Positions 17,214-26,297 of a stretch of 64,000 bases of DNA are shown here, piece by piece (position 1 is the first letter of the stretch; each line of letters begins with the position of its first letter). The DNA comes from an uncultured Erwinia sp. (GTDB lineage: Bacteria > Pseudomonadota > Gammaproteobacteria > Enterobacterales > Enterobacteriaceae): positions 186,001 through 250,000 of the forward strand of contig CAMIKG010000001.1 in assembly GCA_946221915.1 (NCBI GenBank). Direction: 5' to 3'. A program made the translations under genes and the position numbers. Under the pieces are notes generated by a model. It was not told the origin of the DNA, searched no databases, and worked only from the letters and a program-made list of their open reading frames with translations.

Positions 17214-18023
17214 ATGACAGATTCAGCGATAAATAACACATGGCGTGGGCTGTCACTCAATATCAGTCAGGTCAGCCACCAGTTCTGGCTGGAAAACGAT
17301 GCGTTGCCGGTGCTGCAACAGGTTTCCCTGCAGGTGCAACCGGGCGAGTTTGTGGCGCTGCTCGGACCATCCGGCTGCGGTAAATCGACGCTGTTGCGGC
17401 TGGTGGCCGGGCTGGATACGCCGAGCGACGGCGAGATTTTTGAAGATAACCAGCCGCTGACCGCGCCCGATCCGTCGCGCGTAGTGGTCTTTCAGGACCC
17501 GACGCTCTATCCGTGGCGCACCGTGCGTGAAAATGTGGCGCTGGGACTTGATACCCAGGGCAAACGTGATGAACAGGCGCGGGCGCGCGTCAGCAGCATG
17601 CTGGAACGCGTCGGGCTGACGGAATTTGCCAATGCCTGGCCACGCCAGCTCTCTGGCGGTATGGCGCAGCGCGCCGCGCTGGCGCGGGCGCTGGTCAACA
17701 AGCCACGTTTACTGATTCTCGATGAACCGCTGGGCAAACTGGATTCGTTAACCCGTATCCGTATGCAGGGCGAGCTGGTCAGTTTGTGGCAGGAGCAGCG
17801 TTTCACCACCCTGATGGTGACCCATGATGTGGAAGAGGCGCTGCTGATGGCCAACCGCGTGGTGGTGTTCAGCCCGCGTCCGGCAAGGATTCTGGAAATT
17901 ATCCCGGTCGACCTGCCATTCCCGCGTCGCCGTAACGACCCACAGTTAATCCGTTTACGTACCCGCGCGCTGGCGTTACTGGGCGCGGAATCTCCTGCAG
18001 CAGCAACCTCAGAGGCAGAATAA
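17214..18023 (+). CDS. ABC transporter ATP-binding protein, SsuB/TauB-like
   Basis: 269 residues from the ATG at 17214, directly after the strong Shine-Dalgarno GGGAGGGAAG. Walker A GPSGCGKSTLL, Q-loop VVFQDPTLYPW, signature LSGGMAQRAALARAL, Walker B RLLILDEPLGKLD and the H-loop MVTHDVEEALL are intact. It powers the permease and binding protein encoded on the opposite strand. Its stop overlaps the next start by one base (TAATG), so it is coupled to the cysteine-synthase homologue. Confidence 0.92.
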   Translation: MTDSAINNTWRGLSLNISQVSHQFWLENDALPVLQQVSLQVQPGEFVALLGPSGCGKSTLLRLVAGLDTPSDGEIFEDNQPLTAPDPSRVVVFQDPTLYPWRTVRENVALGLDTQGKRDEQARARVSSMLERVGLTEFANAWPRQLSGGMAQRAALARALVNKPRLLILDEPLGKLDSLTRIRMQGELVSLWQEQRFTTLMVTHDVEEALLMANRVVVFSPRPARILEIIPVDLPFPRRRNDPQLIRLRTRALALLGAESPAAATSEAE

Positions 18024-19063
18024 TGAGTGCAGTGATCAAACAGTCAATTGCCGAGTTAGTGGGCCGGACGCCATTATTAGCCCTGAATGGCCTGATGAAA
18101 GCGAATCGGCTGGGAGCGGAAATTATCGCCAAACTGGAATATTTTAATCCCAATAACAGTATTAAAGATCGTATTGCGCTGGCGATGATCCAGCAGGCGG
18201 AATACAGCGGAAAATTAAAACCGGGTGACACTATTGTGGAAACCACCAGTGGTAATACCGGCATTGGTCTGGCGGCGATTGCCGCTGCACGCGGATATAA
18301 GTTCCGCGTTTATATTAACGATTATGTCAGCGCCGAAAGAACTAAAATTGTCCGCGCCTTCGGTGGTGAGGTGATTAAATTCAGCGAGGTGGAGAATTTC
18401 ATCGAAATTTTAGAAGCCAGCGACGGCGATTTTGTCGCCGCCACCAAATGGCTGGAGCAAAATGTGATAGCCAAATTACCCAATCACTACTTCTGCTATC
18501 AGCTGGAAAACCCGGCCAATCCCAATATCCACCGGCTCACCACCGGTCCGGAGATTTGGCAGGACAGCGCCGGGCAGGTGGATATTCTGATCGCCGCTGT
18601 CGGCACTGGCGGCACCGTGTCTGGTGTCGGCCACTATCTCAAACAACAGAATCCGGCGATCAAAATCATCGCCATCGAGCCGGGTGTGGCTTCACGGCCC
18701 AGCGCCGATAATCCGGAACCGGTGGAAATCACCGGTGTGCACCAGTTTACCGATATCGCGCCCGAACGCATCCCGCGTACCATGAACACGGCGATATATG
18801 ATGAAGCGATCGCGGTGGAAACCTGGCAGGCTTACGCTGCGGCAAGGGAAGTGGCGCAAACCGATGGCATTCTGATTGGCGAATCGTCGGGTGCGGTGCT
18901 GCACGCGGCGAAATTGGTGGCGCAGCGGCCGGAAAGCGAGGGCAAAACGATTGTCGCGATACTGGCGGACAGCGGCTTAACCTATCTGACCACCGATCTG
19001 TTTAATGCCGAAGTGGGAGAAGCGCAGCTGAAAGCCACCAAAGCGAAACCGGTGTCGGTGTGA
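18023..19063 (+). CDS. PLP-dependent cysteine synthase / O-acetylserine sulfhydrylase family protein
   Basis: 346 residues, slightly longer than CysK (323). It carries the fold-type II signatures: VGRTPLLALNGL, the PLP lysine in FNPNNSIKDRIA, the substrate loop ETTSGNTGIGLAAIAAARGY, the phosphate-binding AAVGTGGTVSGVGHYLK and the C-terminal ILADSGLTYLTTDLF. Family members make L-cysteine from O-acetylserine and sulfide or thiosulfate; others use different nucleophiles. Coupling to an SsuB-like ATPase suggests handling of sulfur, or of a thiol, released from an imported compound. The position of this gene in an ABC operon, apart from the cys regulon, makes housekeeping CysK/CysM unlikely. Confidence 0.88.
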   Translation: MSAVIKQSIAELVGRTPLLALNGLMKANRLGAEIIAKLEYFNPNNSIKDRIALAMIQQAEYSGKLKPGDTIVETTSGNTGIGLAAIAAARGYKFRVYINDYVSAERTKIVRAFGGEVIKFSEVENFIEILEASDGDFVAATKWLEQNVIAKLPNHYFCYQLENPANPNIHRLTTGPEIWQDSAGQVDILIAAVGTGGTVSGVGHYLKQQNPAIKIIAIEPGVASRPSADNPEPVEITGVHQFTDIAPERIPRTMNTAIYDEAIAVETWQAYAAAREVAQTDGILIGESSGAVLHAAKLVAQRPESEGKTIVAILADSGLTYLTTDLFNAEVGEAQLKATKAKPVSV

Positions 19064-19231
19064 CGGAGCACGCCAGCATCGGCTTGCAGTGCAAAAAGTG
19101 ATCGCCTGCAACTTATGATTATGTGCTGTGACCGGGGGGCTGACTTCTAAAAAGCAAGCGTATTTGTTATATTATTTTGTATTGTTTTTTAGCGGCAGCC
19201 CTGTGTGGCGTACCGGAGTCAGGATACCAGC

Positions 19232-19723
19232 ATGTTAGATTATCGCTTCCCGACAGCTCTGCAGATGGTTCTCAGCGTAGCGATGGCGGAGCAATCGGGC
19301 AAACGTTCGACCAGCGCCATTCTTGCGTATGGCATGGAGGCGAACCCAAGTCTTATTCGGAAACTGATGGTGCCGCTGACGCGTGATGGCATTATCACTT
19401 CCACGCTGGGCCGTACCGGGTGTATCCATCTTGGTCGTCCGGCAGAAGAGATCACGCTGCGTGATATCTACTGCTCGGTGATTGAAGACAAACGGCTGTG
19501 GGCATCACGCCCGGATGTGCCGGCGCGCTGCGTGGTGAGCGCCAATGCCTGCTGGTACTTTAAATCGATTGTCGATGAAGCCGAGCAGGCTTCGCTGAAT
19601 GTGCTGGCTGGCCGTACCATCGCCGATGCGCTGGTTGAGCTGAAGAAGGGCGATACCAGCGGCTGCAGCGATATCCCACAGGCGGAAGCTGCGCTGTATG
19701 AGTGTAAAAATAGCGACCGCTAA
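19232..19723 (+). CDS. Rrf2-family transcriptional regulator
   Basis: 163 residues from the ATG at 19232 (AGGA eight bases upstream). The N-terminal winged helix shows LDYRFPTALQMVLSVAMAE and SAILAYGMEANPSLIRKLMVPLTRDGIITSTLGRTGCIHLGRPAEEITLRDIY, the standard Rrf2 pattern. Cysteines occur (YCSVIE, RCVVSANACWYF) but not in the CX5CX7C spacing of IscR, so an Fe-S cluster is uncertain. It follows the cysteine-synthase homologue by 168 bp on the same strand; Rrf2 proteins such as CymR control cysteine metabolism, so control of this sulfur locus is a reasonable guess. Confidence 0.85.
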   Translation: MLDYRFPTALQMVLSVAMAEQSGKRSTSAILAYGMEANPSLIRKLMVPLTRDGIITSTLGRTGCIHLGRPAEEITLRDIYCSVIEDKRLWASRPDVPARCVVSANACWYFKSIVDEAEQASLNVLAGRTIADALVELKKGDTSGCSDIPQAEAALYECKNSDR

Positions 19724-19731
19724 TGGCGGTC
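19715..19731 (+). terminator. Short hairpin over the Rrf2 stop codon
   Basis: GACCGC-TAATG-GCGGTC forms a 6-bp stem whose loop contains the stop codon TAA, followed by a T-rich tract. Confidence 0.45.
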
Positions 19732-20217
19732 AGTTATTTCTGATTTTCTCTCTTTTCCCCTGATTGTCACTTCCTGTATTCATTTCACTTAAGTATCCTG
19801 TTTATTCTCGCCTGCTTTGCCTGAGCGATTAATTTCTGTGCCATTCCTGGTCGGGAATTATTTACGCTTCGTCGTCTTATGTTAACTTTTCCATCTAATC
19901 GCAACATTTATATCAGACAGTTACAATTAACCTTTTTGGCGTTAGCTGCTGGGTTTTTGATTTATTGTGGGGTTTAATCTTGCCGGTCTGGCTTTGAATG
20001 GCTATAAATGCCGAAAAAGTCCCTTTTGTTTCTTTTCTGCAGAGCAATACACAAATGTACAGCCGAACTCTCTGACAATCGTGTTGTTCAGAAAGTTCCG
20101 TTTTGGTAAAAAATAACCCGCCATAACAATAACAGCACGGATGGGATTATTTTTCTGCGTCAGGTTGTTGCTGATGATGGCAAAAGCAGAGGCATATTAA
20201 ACAACAGGGAAACAACA
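19732..20217 (+). promoter_or_regulatory. Long AT-rich upstream region of the porin gene
   Basis: About 490 bp without a convincing gene. It is AT-rich, with repeated T/A tracts (for example AACATTTATATCAGACAG near 19904), as expected for OmpR-type binding upstream of porins, and ends in an untranslated leader finishing CAGGGAAACAACA before the ATG. I found no micF-like antisense RNA. No individual OmpR box can be assigned by eye. Confidence 0.4.
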
Positions 20218-21321
20218 ATGAAATTTAAAGTTCTGGCAGTACTGGTTGCTGCGTCAGCGGCATCGCTGGCAAATGCTGCTGAAATCTACAACAAAGACAG
20301 CAATAAGCTGGATCTGTATGGCAAAGTGGTTGCTCGTCATTATTTCAGCGACAATAATAACATTGATGGCGACGCGACCTACGTGCGTTTTGGCTTTAAA
20401 GGTCAGACCCAAATCAATGATTCTCTGACCGGCTACGGTCAGTGGGAATACAATATTCAGGCAAATAACTCTGAAGGCTCAGACGCCCAGTCAGGGAATA
20501 AAACCCGTTTAGGTTTTGCTGGTCTGAAATTTGCTCAGTTCGGTTCTATCGATTACGGCCGTAACTACGGTGTGGTGTACGACGTAGCGGCAATTACTGA
20601 TACCCCAATCATCTTTGATGATGAAACCTTCAGCTACTCCGATAACTTCCTGACTGGCCGTGGCAATGGCATGCTGACCTACCGTAACACCGATTTCTTC
20701 GGTCTGGTTGATGGTCTGAAATTCGCTCTGCAGTATCAGGGTGCGAACAATGAAGGCACCGCTAACGGTACCAGCAATGGTCGTAAAGCTCGTCAGTCCA
20801 ACGGTGACGGTTACGGTCTGTCTGCAAGCTACGACATCGGTTATGACATCAGTGTACTCGGTGCCTATGCCAGCTCACGCCGTACCAGCGGCCAGAACGA
20901 TATGGTGCAGGGTGAAGGCGAGCGTGCTGACATCTGGGCAACCGGTCTGAAATATGACGATGGTCATCTGTACCTGGCTGCAACTTATGCTAAGGCAAAC
21001 AATCTGACCCCAATCAAAGACATCGCTAAAACTGACCTGGGTTTCGCTAATAAGTCTGAAAACCTGGAAGTGGTTGCAAAATACAACTTTGATAACGGTC
21101 TGACGCCTGAAGTGGGTTACTTCCGCTCCAAAGGTAAAGACCTGAACAATAATGTGGGTGACCAGGATATCCTGCACTACTGGGATTTCTCTCTGGCTTA
21201 CTACCTGAACAAAAATATGAACGTCTATGTTGATTACAAACTGAACCGTATCAACAAAGATAACAGCCTGAATCTGCCATCTGACGACCAGACTGGCGTA
21301 GGTCTGACTTACCAGTTCTAA
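20218..21321 (+). CDS. Outer-membrane general porin, OmpC/OmpF/PhoE family
   Basis: 367 residues, normal for an enterobacterial trimeric porin. The signal peptide MKFKVLAVLVAASAASLANA is followed by the mature start AEIYNKDSNKLDLYGKVVARHYFS. Loop 3 with its PEFGG-like constriction region is replaced here by NYGVVYDVAAITDTPIIF, and the protein ends in GVGLTYQF with terminal Phe. Codon use looks like that of a highly expressed gene. It forms a passive channel for small solutes. A strong terminator follows. The two-component system convergent to it may regulate it, though OmpR/EnvZ are the family's usual regulators. Which porin paralogue this is cannot be decided. Confidence 0.93.
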   Translation: MKFKVLAVLVAASAASLANAAEIYNKDSNKLDLYGKVVARHYFSDNNNIDGDATYVRFGFKGQTQINDSLTGYGQWEYNIQANNSEGSDAQSGNKTRLGFAGLKFAQFGSIDYGRNYGVVYDVAAITDTPIIFDDETFSYSDNFLTGRGNGMLTYRNTDFFGLVDGLKFALQYQGANNEGTANGTSNGRKARQSNGDGYGLSASYDIGYDISVLGAYASSRRTSGQNDMVQGEGERADIWATGLKYDDGHLYLAATYAKANNLTPIKDIAKTDLGFANKSENLEVVAKYNFDNGLTPEVGYFRSKGKDLNNNVGDQDILHYWDFSLAYYLNKNMNVYVDYKLNRINKDNSLNLPSDDQTGVGLTYQF

Positions 21322-21326
21322 TAAAA

Positions 21327-21354
21327 GCGGGCCTGCAATGCAGGCCCGCTTTTT
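21327..21354. terminator. Strong terminator after the porin gene
   Basis: GCGGGCCTGCA and TGCAGGCCCGC pair perfectly around a minimal loop, flanked by AAAA and TTTTT, six bases after the stop. Being symmetric, it can also stop transcription from the converging kinase gene. Confidence 0.92.
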
Positions 21355-21370
21355 ATTCCGCTTAAACCAC

Positions 21371-22408
21371 TTATTCCGCGACAGATAAAATAAATTTTAC
21401 TCCACCGAGTGGACTGGCAACGCAACTCGCTTTACCACCATGCGCCATGGCAACCGCTTTTACCACGGAAAGTCCCAATCCCGAAGAACCATATTCCGAT
21501 TTTTTATCAACGGCTACGCGATAAAAAGTACCGAATATCTTTTCGCGCTCGTCTTCTTTTATTCCCGGTCCTTCATCTTCCACTGAGATAACAATATTGC
21601 CATCCTCTTTAACGCATTTGATCAGCACCACACCTTCCGCAGAATAATTAAGCGCATTATGCAGCAATGCGCCGGTCGCCTGTTTAATCCGCAGCACATC
21701 GACAAAACATTCAATCGGCTGAAAATCATGGCGCAATTTTTTTCCGGCGCAGGAAAACTGCGGGGCAAAATTATGCACCAGCGACTCCAGTTCGCTGCTG
21801 AGGTCGACATATTCTCGATAAATAGAGAGCTGGCAGGTCTCCGCCAGGCTGACCACGCGTAAATCATCAATAATACGCGCCAGACCATCGACATTTTTCG
21901 ACAGTGACGTCATGCTGCGGGAATCCAGCGGAATTACCCCGGCAGTGATCCCCTGCAGATTACCGCGCAGCACCGTGACCGGGGTACGCAACTCATGGGC
22001 AATGGTGGCATTCCAGGTTTTCATCTCACTGGTCATATGCTGCAACCGCTCCGCCATCAGATTGAAGTCACTGACCAGCAGTTCCAGTTCGGTGAGTTTA
22101 AATTTGCCCATAGACGCGCGCACATCGAGTTTGCCTTCGGCAATCTGGCGCGCAGAGCTGGCGATGGAACTCATGGGCGGCAGCAGCTTACCGGCGAAAC
22201 GCAGCGAAAGGAAAAAGGCGGCGATGATGGAGAGCAGGGTGGAGATAATGGTGGTCAGATAGTCATAAATGCTAAAACTGTACTTCTCATTATCTGCGGC
22301 AAACAGCCATTCACAGCTGTAAAACACCATCATCGAGATAAAAATCCCAAACACGCTAACCAGTACCAGCAGCTGAAACAGCCTGAACTGCAGCGAATTT
22401 TTCTTCAT
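21371..22408 (-). CDS. Sensor histidine kinase, BaeS/AdeS type
   Basis: 345 residues. Two membrane helices (LFQLLVLVSVFGIFISMMVF and TLLSIIAAFFLSLRFA) enclose a short periplasmic segment of some 30 residues. A HAMP domain follows (PMSSIASSARQIAEGKLDVR), then the H-box NATIAHELRTPVTVLRGNL with the phosphorylatable His, and the ATPase domain with N-box LLHNALNYSA, G1 VEDEGPGI and G2 GSSGLGLSVVKAV. The gene begins two bases after its response regulator's stop. The small sensor region suggests membrane or envelope stress detection. Signal unknown. Confidence 0.92.
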   Translation of the reverse strand: MKKNSLQFRLFQLLVLVSVFGIFISMMVFYSCEWLFAADNEKYSFSIYDYLTTIISTLLSIIAAFFLSLRFAGKLLPPMSSIASSARQIAEGKLDVRASMGKFKLTELELLVSDFNLMAERLQHMTSEMKTWNATIAHELRTPVTVLRGNLQGITAGVIPLDSRSMTSLSKNVDGLARIIDDLRVVSLAETCQLSIYREYVDLSSELESLVHNFAPQFSCAGKKLRHDFQPIECFVDVLRIKQATGALLHNALNYSAEGVVLIKCVKEDGNIVISVEDEGPGIKEDEREKIFGTFYRVAVDKKSEYGSSGLGLSVVKAVAMAHGGKASCVASPLGGVKFILSVAE

Positions 22409-22410
22409 GA

Positions 22411-23118
22411 TTAATCACCCAGCCGATAGCCAAAGCCACGCACGCTTTCGGGGACATGGGCAATACCGCTTTTTTCTAACTTCTTGCGCAGCTTACTGAT
22501 ATGGCTGTCAATGGTGCGGTCACTGATATCACTGGTCGTGAAACAGGCCGCCATAATCTCGCTGCGGCTGAAAACACGTTGCGGGTGGCGCATTAAGTGA
22601 CTGATGATTTTAAACTCGGTGCTGGTCAGTGAGCTGGAGATATCACGCATCTTTGGCCCGACAAAAATCTGATGCGTCATCTGGTTTACCTCCAGGCTGC
22701 GCGATTTGAACACTTTTGATTCGTCATTGCGCTGGCGGAAGGTCATTCTTCGTAAGATCACATGCACCCGTGCCACCAGTTCCGCCGGGTTAAACGGCTT
22801 CACCAGGTAGTCATCTGCGCCGGTTTTCAGCGCCAGCACTTTATCGATGTCGGTATCCATTGCACTCAGCATCAGCACCGGGATGTCGCTGAACTGGCGC
22901 ACTTCCTGCAGCACCGTCCAGCCATCTTTTTTCGGCATTTTGATATCAAGGATAATAAAGTCGGGCAGGCACTGCTGGACCATTCTGACCGCAATATCGC
23001 CATCTTCAGCGTAAATTACCGCAAAACCGTCCTTTTCCAGCCATGCGGTGATAATACGGGCAATATCGGGTTCATCTTCTACCACAAGGATGGTTTTTTT
23101 CTGGTGATGGCTATCCAT
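22411..23118 (-). CDS. OmpR-family response regulator, BaeR/AdeR type
   Basis: 235 residues. Receiver domain: acidic pocket VEDEPD, phospho-acceptor in DFIILDIKMPKKDGW, Thr/Ser in VLMLSAMDTD and Lys in LVKPFNPAELVARV. C-terminal winged helix: LTSTEFKIISHLMRHPQRVFSRSEIM and DRTIDSHISKLRKKLEKSG with VRGFGYRL. It is the first gene of a two-gene operon with the kinase. BaeR/AdeR-type regulators often control efflux or envelope genes, and the neighbouring porin and SoxS-like gene are candidate targets by position only. Confidence 0.93.
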   Translation of the reverse strand: MDSHHQKKTILVVEDEPDIARIITAWLEKDGFAVIYAEDGDIAVRMVQQCLPDFIILDIKMPKKDGWTVLQEVRQFSDIPVLMLSAMDTDIDKVLALKTGADDYLVKPFNPAELVARVHVILRRMTFRQRNDESKVFKSRSLEVNQMTHQIFVGPKMRDISSSLTSTEFKIISHLMRHPQRVFSRSEIMAACFTTSDISDRTIDSHISKLRKKLEKSGIAHVPESVRGFGYRLGD

Positions 23119-23447
23119 TCTCTTTATTGCATTTCCCCACGGGCGTTAAAAGCAGCGTCAGTCTGACAAATAATGCGAAGGATCTTAACGAAATACGCTG
23201 AATTGCTTGTGGAATAAAATGTCATTTTTATTACAGAGAGACAGTGAAGTGTAACCGGTTGTGAATGGCCTGCGCGGCTTTGCAGCAAGGTCACGACTCA
23301 GCCTGAGAGGGGGAATCAGCATCACTGATGACCCTGTCTGGAGTAGGGTTTTAAATGTAATAATAAAACTTGCATTTAGCTGCCAATTCCGTCAGCATTT
23401 AAGTGTATCTTCAATTAATACTATTTCATCGCGACGGGAGAGAGAAG
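23119..23447. other. Divergent intergenic region between the response regulator and an AraC-type gene
   Basis: 329 bp holding the promoters of both divergent genes. It is AT-rich near 23350-23420, with stretches such as TTTTAAATGTAATAATAAAA, and ends in the Shine-Dalgarno GGGAGAGAGAAG before 23448. I could not identify a MarA-type box or other defined operator. Confidence 0.35.
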
Positions 23448-23804
23448 ATGAGAAGTGATGCTTTCATTCAGGATCTGCGTGACTGGATTGACAATCATAT
23501 TGAAGCACGTCTGGATCTCGACACAGTTTCCGAACGCGCGGGTTACTCCAAATGGCATCTGCAGCGTATGTTCAAAGAGCATACCGGCTTACCGCTGGGC
23601 GAATATATTCGCGGAGAAAAGCTGAAAAAATCAGCCGACCGTCTGACCAACAGTGACGAACCAATCCTTAACGTGGCGATCTCACTGGGCTTTGACTCAC
23701 AGCAGTCATTTAACCGCAGCTTTAAACGCCAGTTTGGCCAGGCGCCGGGCGCATGGCGCAGAAGTACCAGTCATAGTCAGGTGGTTGAACGCCTGGCGAG
23801 CTAA
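23448..23804 (+). CDS. Small AraC-family activator, SoxS/MarA/RamA type
   Basis: 118 residues from the ATG at 23448, preceded by GGGAGAGAGAAG. The whole protein is the DNA-binding domain: DLRDWIDNHIEARLDLDTVSERAGYSKWHLQRMFKEHTG is the first HTH and ILNVAISLGFDSQQSFNRSFKRQFGQAPGAWRR the second. The YSKWHLQRMF string is typical of SoxS, MarA, RamA and Rob. Lacking a sensing domain, its activity would be set by its own expression level. Such proteins raise efflux and stress defence. Which member it corresponds to is unclear, and no MarR/SoxR/RamR partner is adjacent. Confidence 0.9.
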   Translation: MRSDAFIQDLRDWIDNHIEARLDLDTVSERAGYSKWHLQRMFKEHTGLPLGEYIRGEKLKKSADRLTNSDEPILNVAISLGFDSQQSFNRSFKRQFGQAPGAWRRSTSHSQVVERLAS

Positions 23805-23856
23805 TTGCGGCTGTTTCTGGCGATATCTTTACGTCAGTTTCTCCGTTGCGCGTTAT

Positions 23857-23881
23857 CTCCCCGCCCGCCAGGGCGGGGGAG
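23857..23881. terminator. GC-rich hairpin between converging genes
   Basis: CTCCCCGCCC-GCCA-GGGCGGGGGAG folds with one bulged G, between the AraC-type gene (ends 23804) and srfC (ends 23886). Confidence 0.5.
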
Positions 23882-23885
23882 CACA

Positions 23886-26297
23886 TCAGGCTTTAATCTG
23901 CTGAATAATCTCCGCCAGCTGCTGGCGCTGTGCCGGTTTCAGCTCACTGGCCGCCGAATAACTGCTGTTCTGCACGATCAACGCATTGAGACCCACCAGC
24001 CAGTCATAGATATAAAACGCAGTGGTGTTAGCCGGTGCGGCTGACAGACGCGTCAGACGACGGCTGCTGCCGAAGTTCACCGCAGGCGTGGCAGGCTGGG
24101 CAAAGATCTTCTGTCCACGGTTGATACGGCTCTCCGGACGTTGTGCTTCGCTCAGCTGTAAGAAGCCCAGCCAGGAAACAAAATCACCCAGCACGGTCAG
24201 TGCGCGCGAGACCTGGCGGTCCGCTTTGCCATCGTGGCTGGCGCTGCTGGTTTCACTCTCTGTCAGCATTTTGCGTAATGCCTCACCAATATTCAGGCGG
24301 AAACTGGCGACAATCAGCTCCTCCACCAGAATTTGCAGCGTGGCTTTACTGATATCCAGCAGCTCCAGCAGTGAGCCATTTTCCGGCAGATTGCGCAGGT
24401 GATTAACCCAGTGACGCTGCACCTGCTGCGCAAACAACGAGTCTTCATCTTCCTGGGTGGCGCTGCTGTCGCTGTTGAGCGGCTCATCCGGCGCGTCGCT
24501 GAACAGATCGATCTCAATACCGATACCAAAATGGCTCTGGCTGGCGCTGTTCAGCGTGCTTTCCTGATCATGCTGCGGCTGTTGCAGCCACAGGCGACGC
24601 AGCGCTTCACGCTCCGGCTGCAGACGCTCCAGCAGTTCACCGTGCAGGCCGGTACGGGTCTGCAGTGCTTTCAGCAGCGTCTCGGCGATTTGCTGCTTTT
24701 TCTGCGGCAGGGTGACATCGCCATCCTGCTGATGCCAGCTGCCGAGCAGGTTATCGGCCACTTCGCGCTGCAGTTCCTGCAACTGCTGGCTGATGCGCGC
24801 GATTTTTGCCTCGCGGCGCACTTCGCTTTCCAGCCAGCTGGCCATACGCTGCACGCCGCCGCGATCCAGCGCCAGCATCGATCCCCACATATCGCCCGGG
24901 TTACCGATACGGCGCTGCACGGCTTCATCAAAGTTCTGCTGCTGAAAGTGGCGCTGGTCATAGGGGGTAATCGCCCAGATCAGACCTGGCTTGCGCCCGC
25001 TGCGTACTTCGGCGCTCTCGCCCTGGCTCTTTTTCACCCAGTATTCCAGTGATTTACTGACCGCTTTGACTTCCTCACGGCTGCCCGCCGCGCTGCACAC
25101 CAGCAGCAGGTTAATGGCCTGGCGGTCACTGTAGTAATCCAGCAGATAACCGCGCTTCGCCTGCGCCAGCTGTGCGGCCAGCGGGTTTTTCTGTTGCAGT
25201 CGCTGTGCTTCAAAACGCAGCGCGTCGTCCAGCGGTGCGCCATTACCGGGAATATCCAGTACATCAGCCTGCTCAAACAGCGCCTGACGCGGCGTGGAGC
25301 GCAGCGGCGCCAGCAGTTCAACCGTCAGCAGCGACAGCTCCGCCAGCGAGATATCGACCGCTTTGCCAGCCCGTCCGCCAATACGCGGACTGACCTGCAC
25401 GTAACGATCATCGGCCATGTTCAGCGCCGCCAGCGCCGCCGGATTGAGCAGCGCTTCGGCAGGCATCTGCGCCTCGTCGACAAACAGGTTCAGCGGCGCC
25501 AGCACTTTACTGGTGCCGGAGAGATTTTGCAGCGTGTGCGCCAGCTGACGCCACAGATTGGTCAGCGTGCTATCGCCGTTCCACAGCAGCGCAAAAAGGC
25601 GCGCACGGTCATCAATGGTCAGCCACGGCGCCAGTTCAATGGCCGCAGGCCAGAAATGGCTGGCGAGCAGCTTCTGGCGCGCGGCGTCGTGACGCAGCAT
25701 AAAGTCCCAAATCAGCACCATCTGATCGCTGGTGATGCCCGGCACCGCTTCCGGCTGACGGTGACGCTGCAAGTTGGTCAGCTGCTGCAGCAATTGCTGT
25801 TCATCCGGCGCGGCCTGCGGCTGTTGCAGCGACGCCGCCAGCACCATGCAGGTGATATCCGCTTCATTAAACAGCGTTAGTTCAAACGGCCAGCTTTTGT
25901 TTTTCACTTCCGCCTGATGGCTGAAACGCGTGACAATGCCGCAATCCTGATTGTCGGGATTGATATGGGTAAACCAGTCGAGCACTTTCTCGGCGGCGAC
26001 CAGCTCCAGTCGCTCCTGCGCATCGGCAGCCAGCGATGTCAGCAGCCAGGCTTTACCTGCCTGCGACAAACCGTAAAAGGCGAGGGTGCTGCCGCTGGCG
26101 GCGCTGGCATGCAGCTGACGCGCCTGGCTGCGGCAACGGCGCAGTTTGATTTTGACATCATCGGCTTCCATATCCAGCCGCAGCGCACTGTGGCGGCTGC
26201 TCTCCAGCCAGTTCAGCGCGTTATCGATGCCGTCATTCAGCGCCAGTAACTGCTTATTCTGCTTGTCTGCTAACTGCTTTGGCGTTACGGATCTCAT
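23886..26297 (-). CDS. srfC: SrfC-like putative virulence factor / GTPase-like protein
   Basis: 803 residues, third gene of a srfABC set. Near residue 75 it has FYGLSQAGKAWLLTSLAA, a P-loop-like motif in which the usual Ser/Thr after GK is Ala. VLDIPGNGAP around residue 345 looks like the DxxG element of dynamin-type GTPases. The remaining sequence is strongly helical with Gln-rich stretches. No signal peptide. In Salmonella srfABC was found as an SsrB-regulated locus and is called a virulence factor set, but the biochemical role is unsettled. Its start overlaps the srfB stop by four bases. Confidence 0.85.
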   Translation of the reverse strand: MRSVTPKQLADKQNKQLLALNDGIDNALNWLESSRHSALRLDMEADDVKIKLRRCRSQARQLHASAASGSTLAFYGLSQAGKAWLLTSLAADAQERLELVAAEKVLDWFTHINPDNQDCGIVTRFSHQAEVKNKSWPFELTLFNEADITCMVLAASLQQPQAAPDEQQLLQQLTNLQRHRQPEAVPGITSDQMVLIWDFMLRHDAARQKLLASHFWPAAIELAPWLTIDDRARLFALLWNGDSTLTNLWRQLAHTLQNLSGTSKVLAPLNLFVDEAQMPAEALLNPAALAALNMADDRYVQVSPRIGGRAGKAVDISLAELSLLTVELLAPLRSTPRQALFEQADVLDIPGNGAPLDDALRFEAQRLQQKNPLAAQLAQAKRGYLLDYYSDRQAINLLLVCSAAGSREEVKAVSKSLEYWVKKSQGESAEVRSGRKPGLIWAITPYDQRHFQQQNFDEAVQRRIGNPGDMWGSMLALDRGGVQRMASWLESEVRREAKIARISQQLQELQREVADNLLGSWHQQDGDVTLPQKKQQIAETLLKALQTRTGLHGELLERLQPEREALRRLWLQQPQHDQESTLNSASQSHFGIGIEIDLFSDAPDEPLNSDSSATQEDEDSLFAQQVQRHWVNHLRNLPENGSLLELLDISKATLQILVEELIVASFRLNIGEALRKMLTESETSSASHDGKADRQVSRALTVLGDFVSWLGFLQLSEAQRPESRINRGQKIFAQPATPAVNFGSSRRLTRLSAAPANTTAFYIYDWLVGLNALIVQNSSYSAASELKPAQRQQLAEIIQQIKA

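Noticed and set aside
19732..20217. A micF-like antisense RNA upstream of the porin
   Set aside because: Position is suggestive, but I could not find a sequence resembling micF or a terminator-ended small transcript here.
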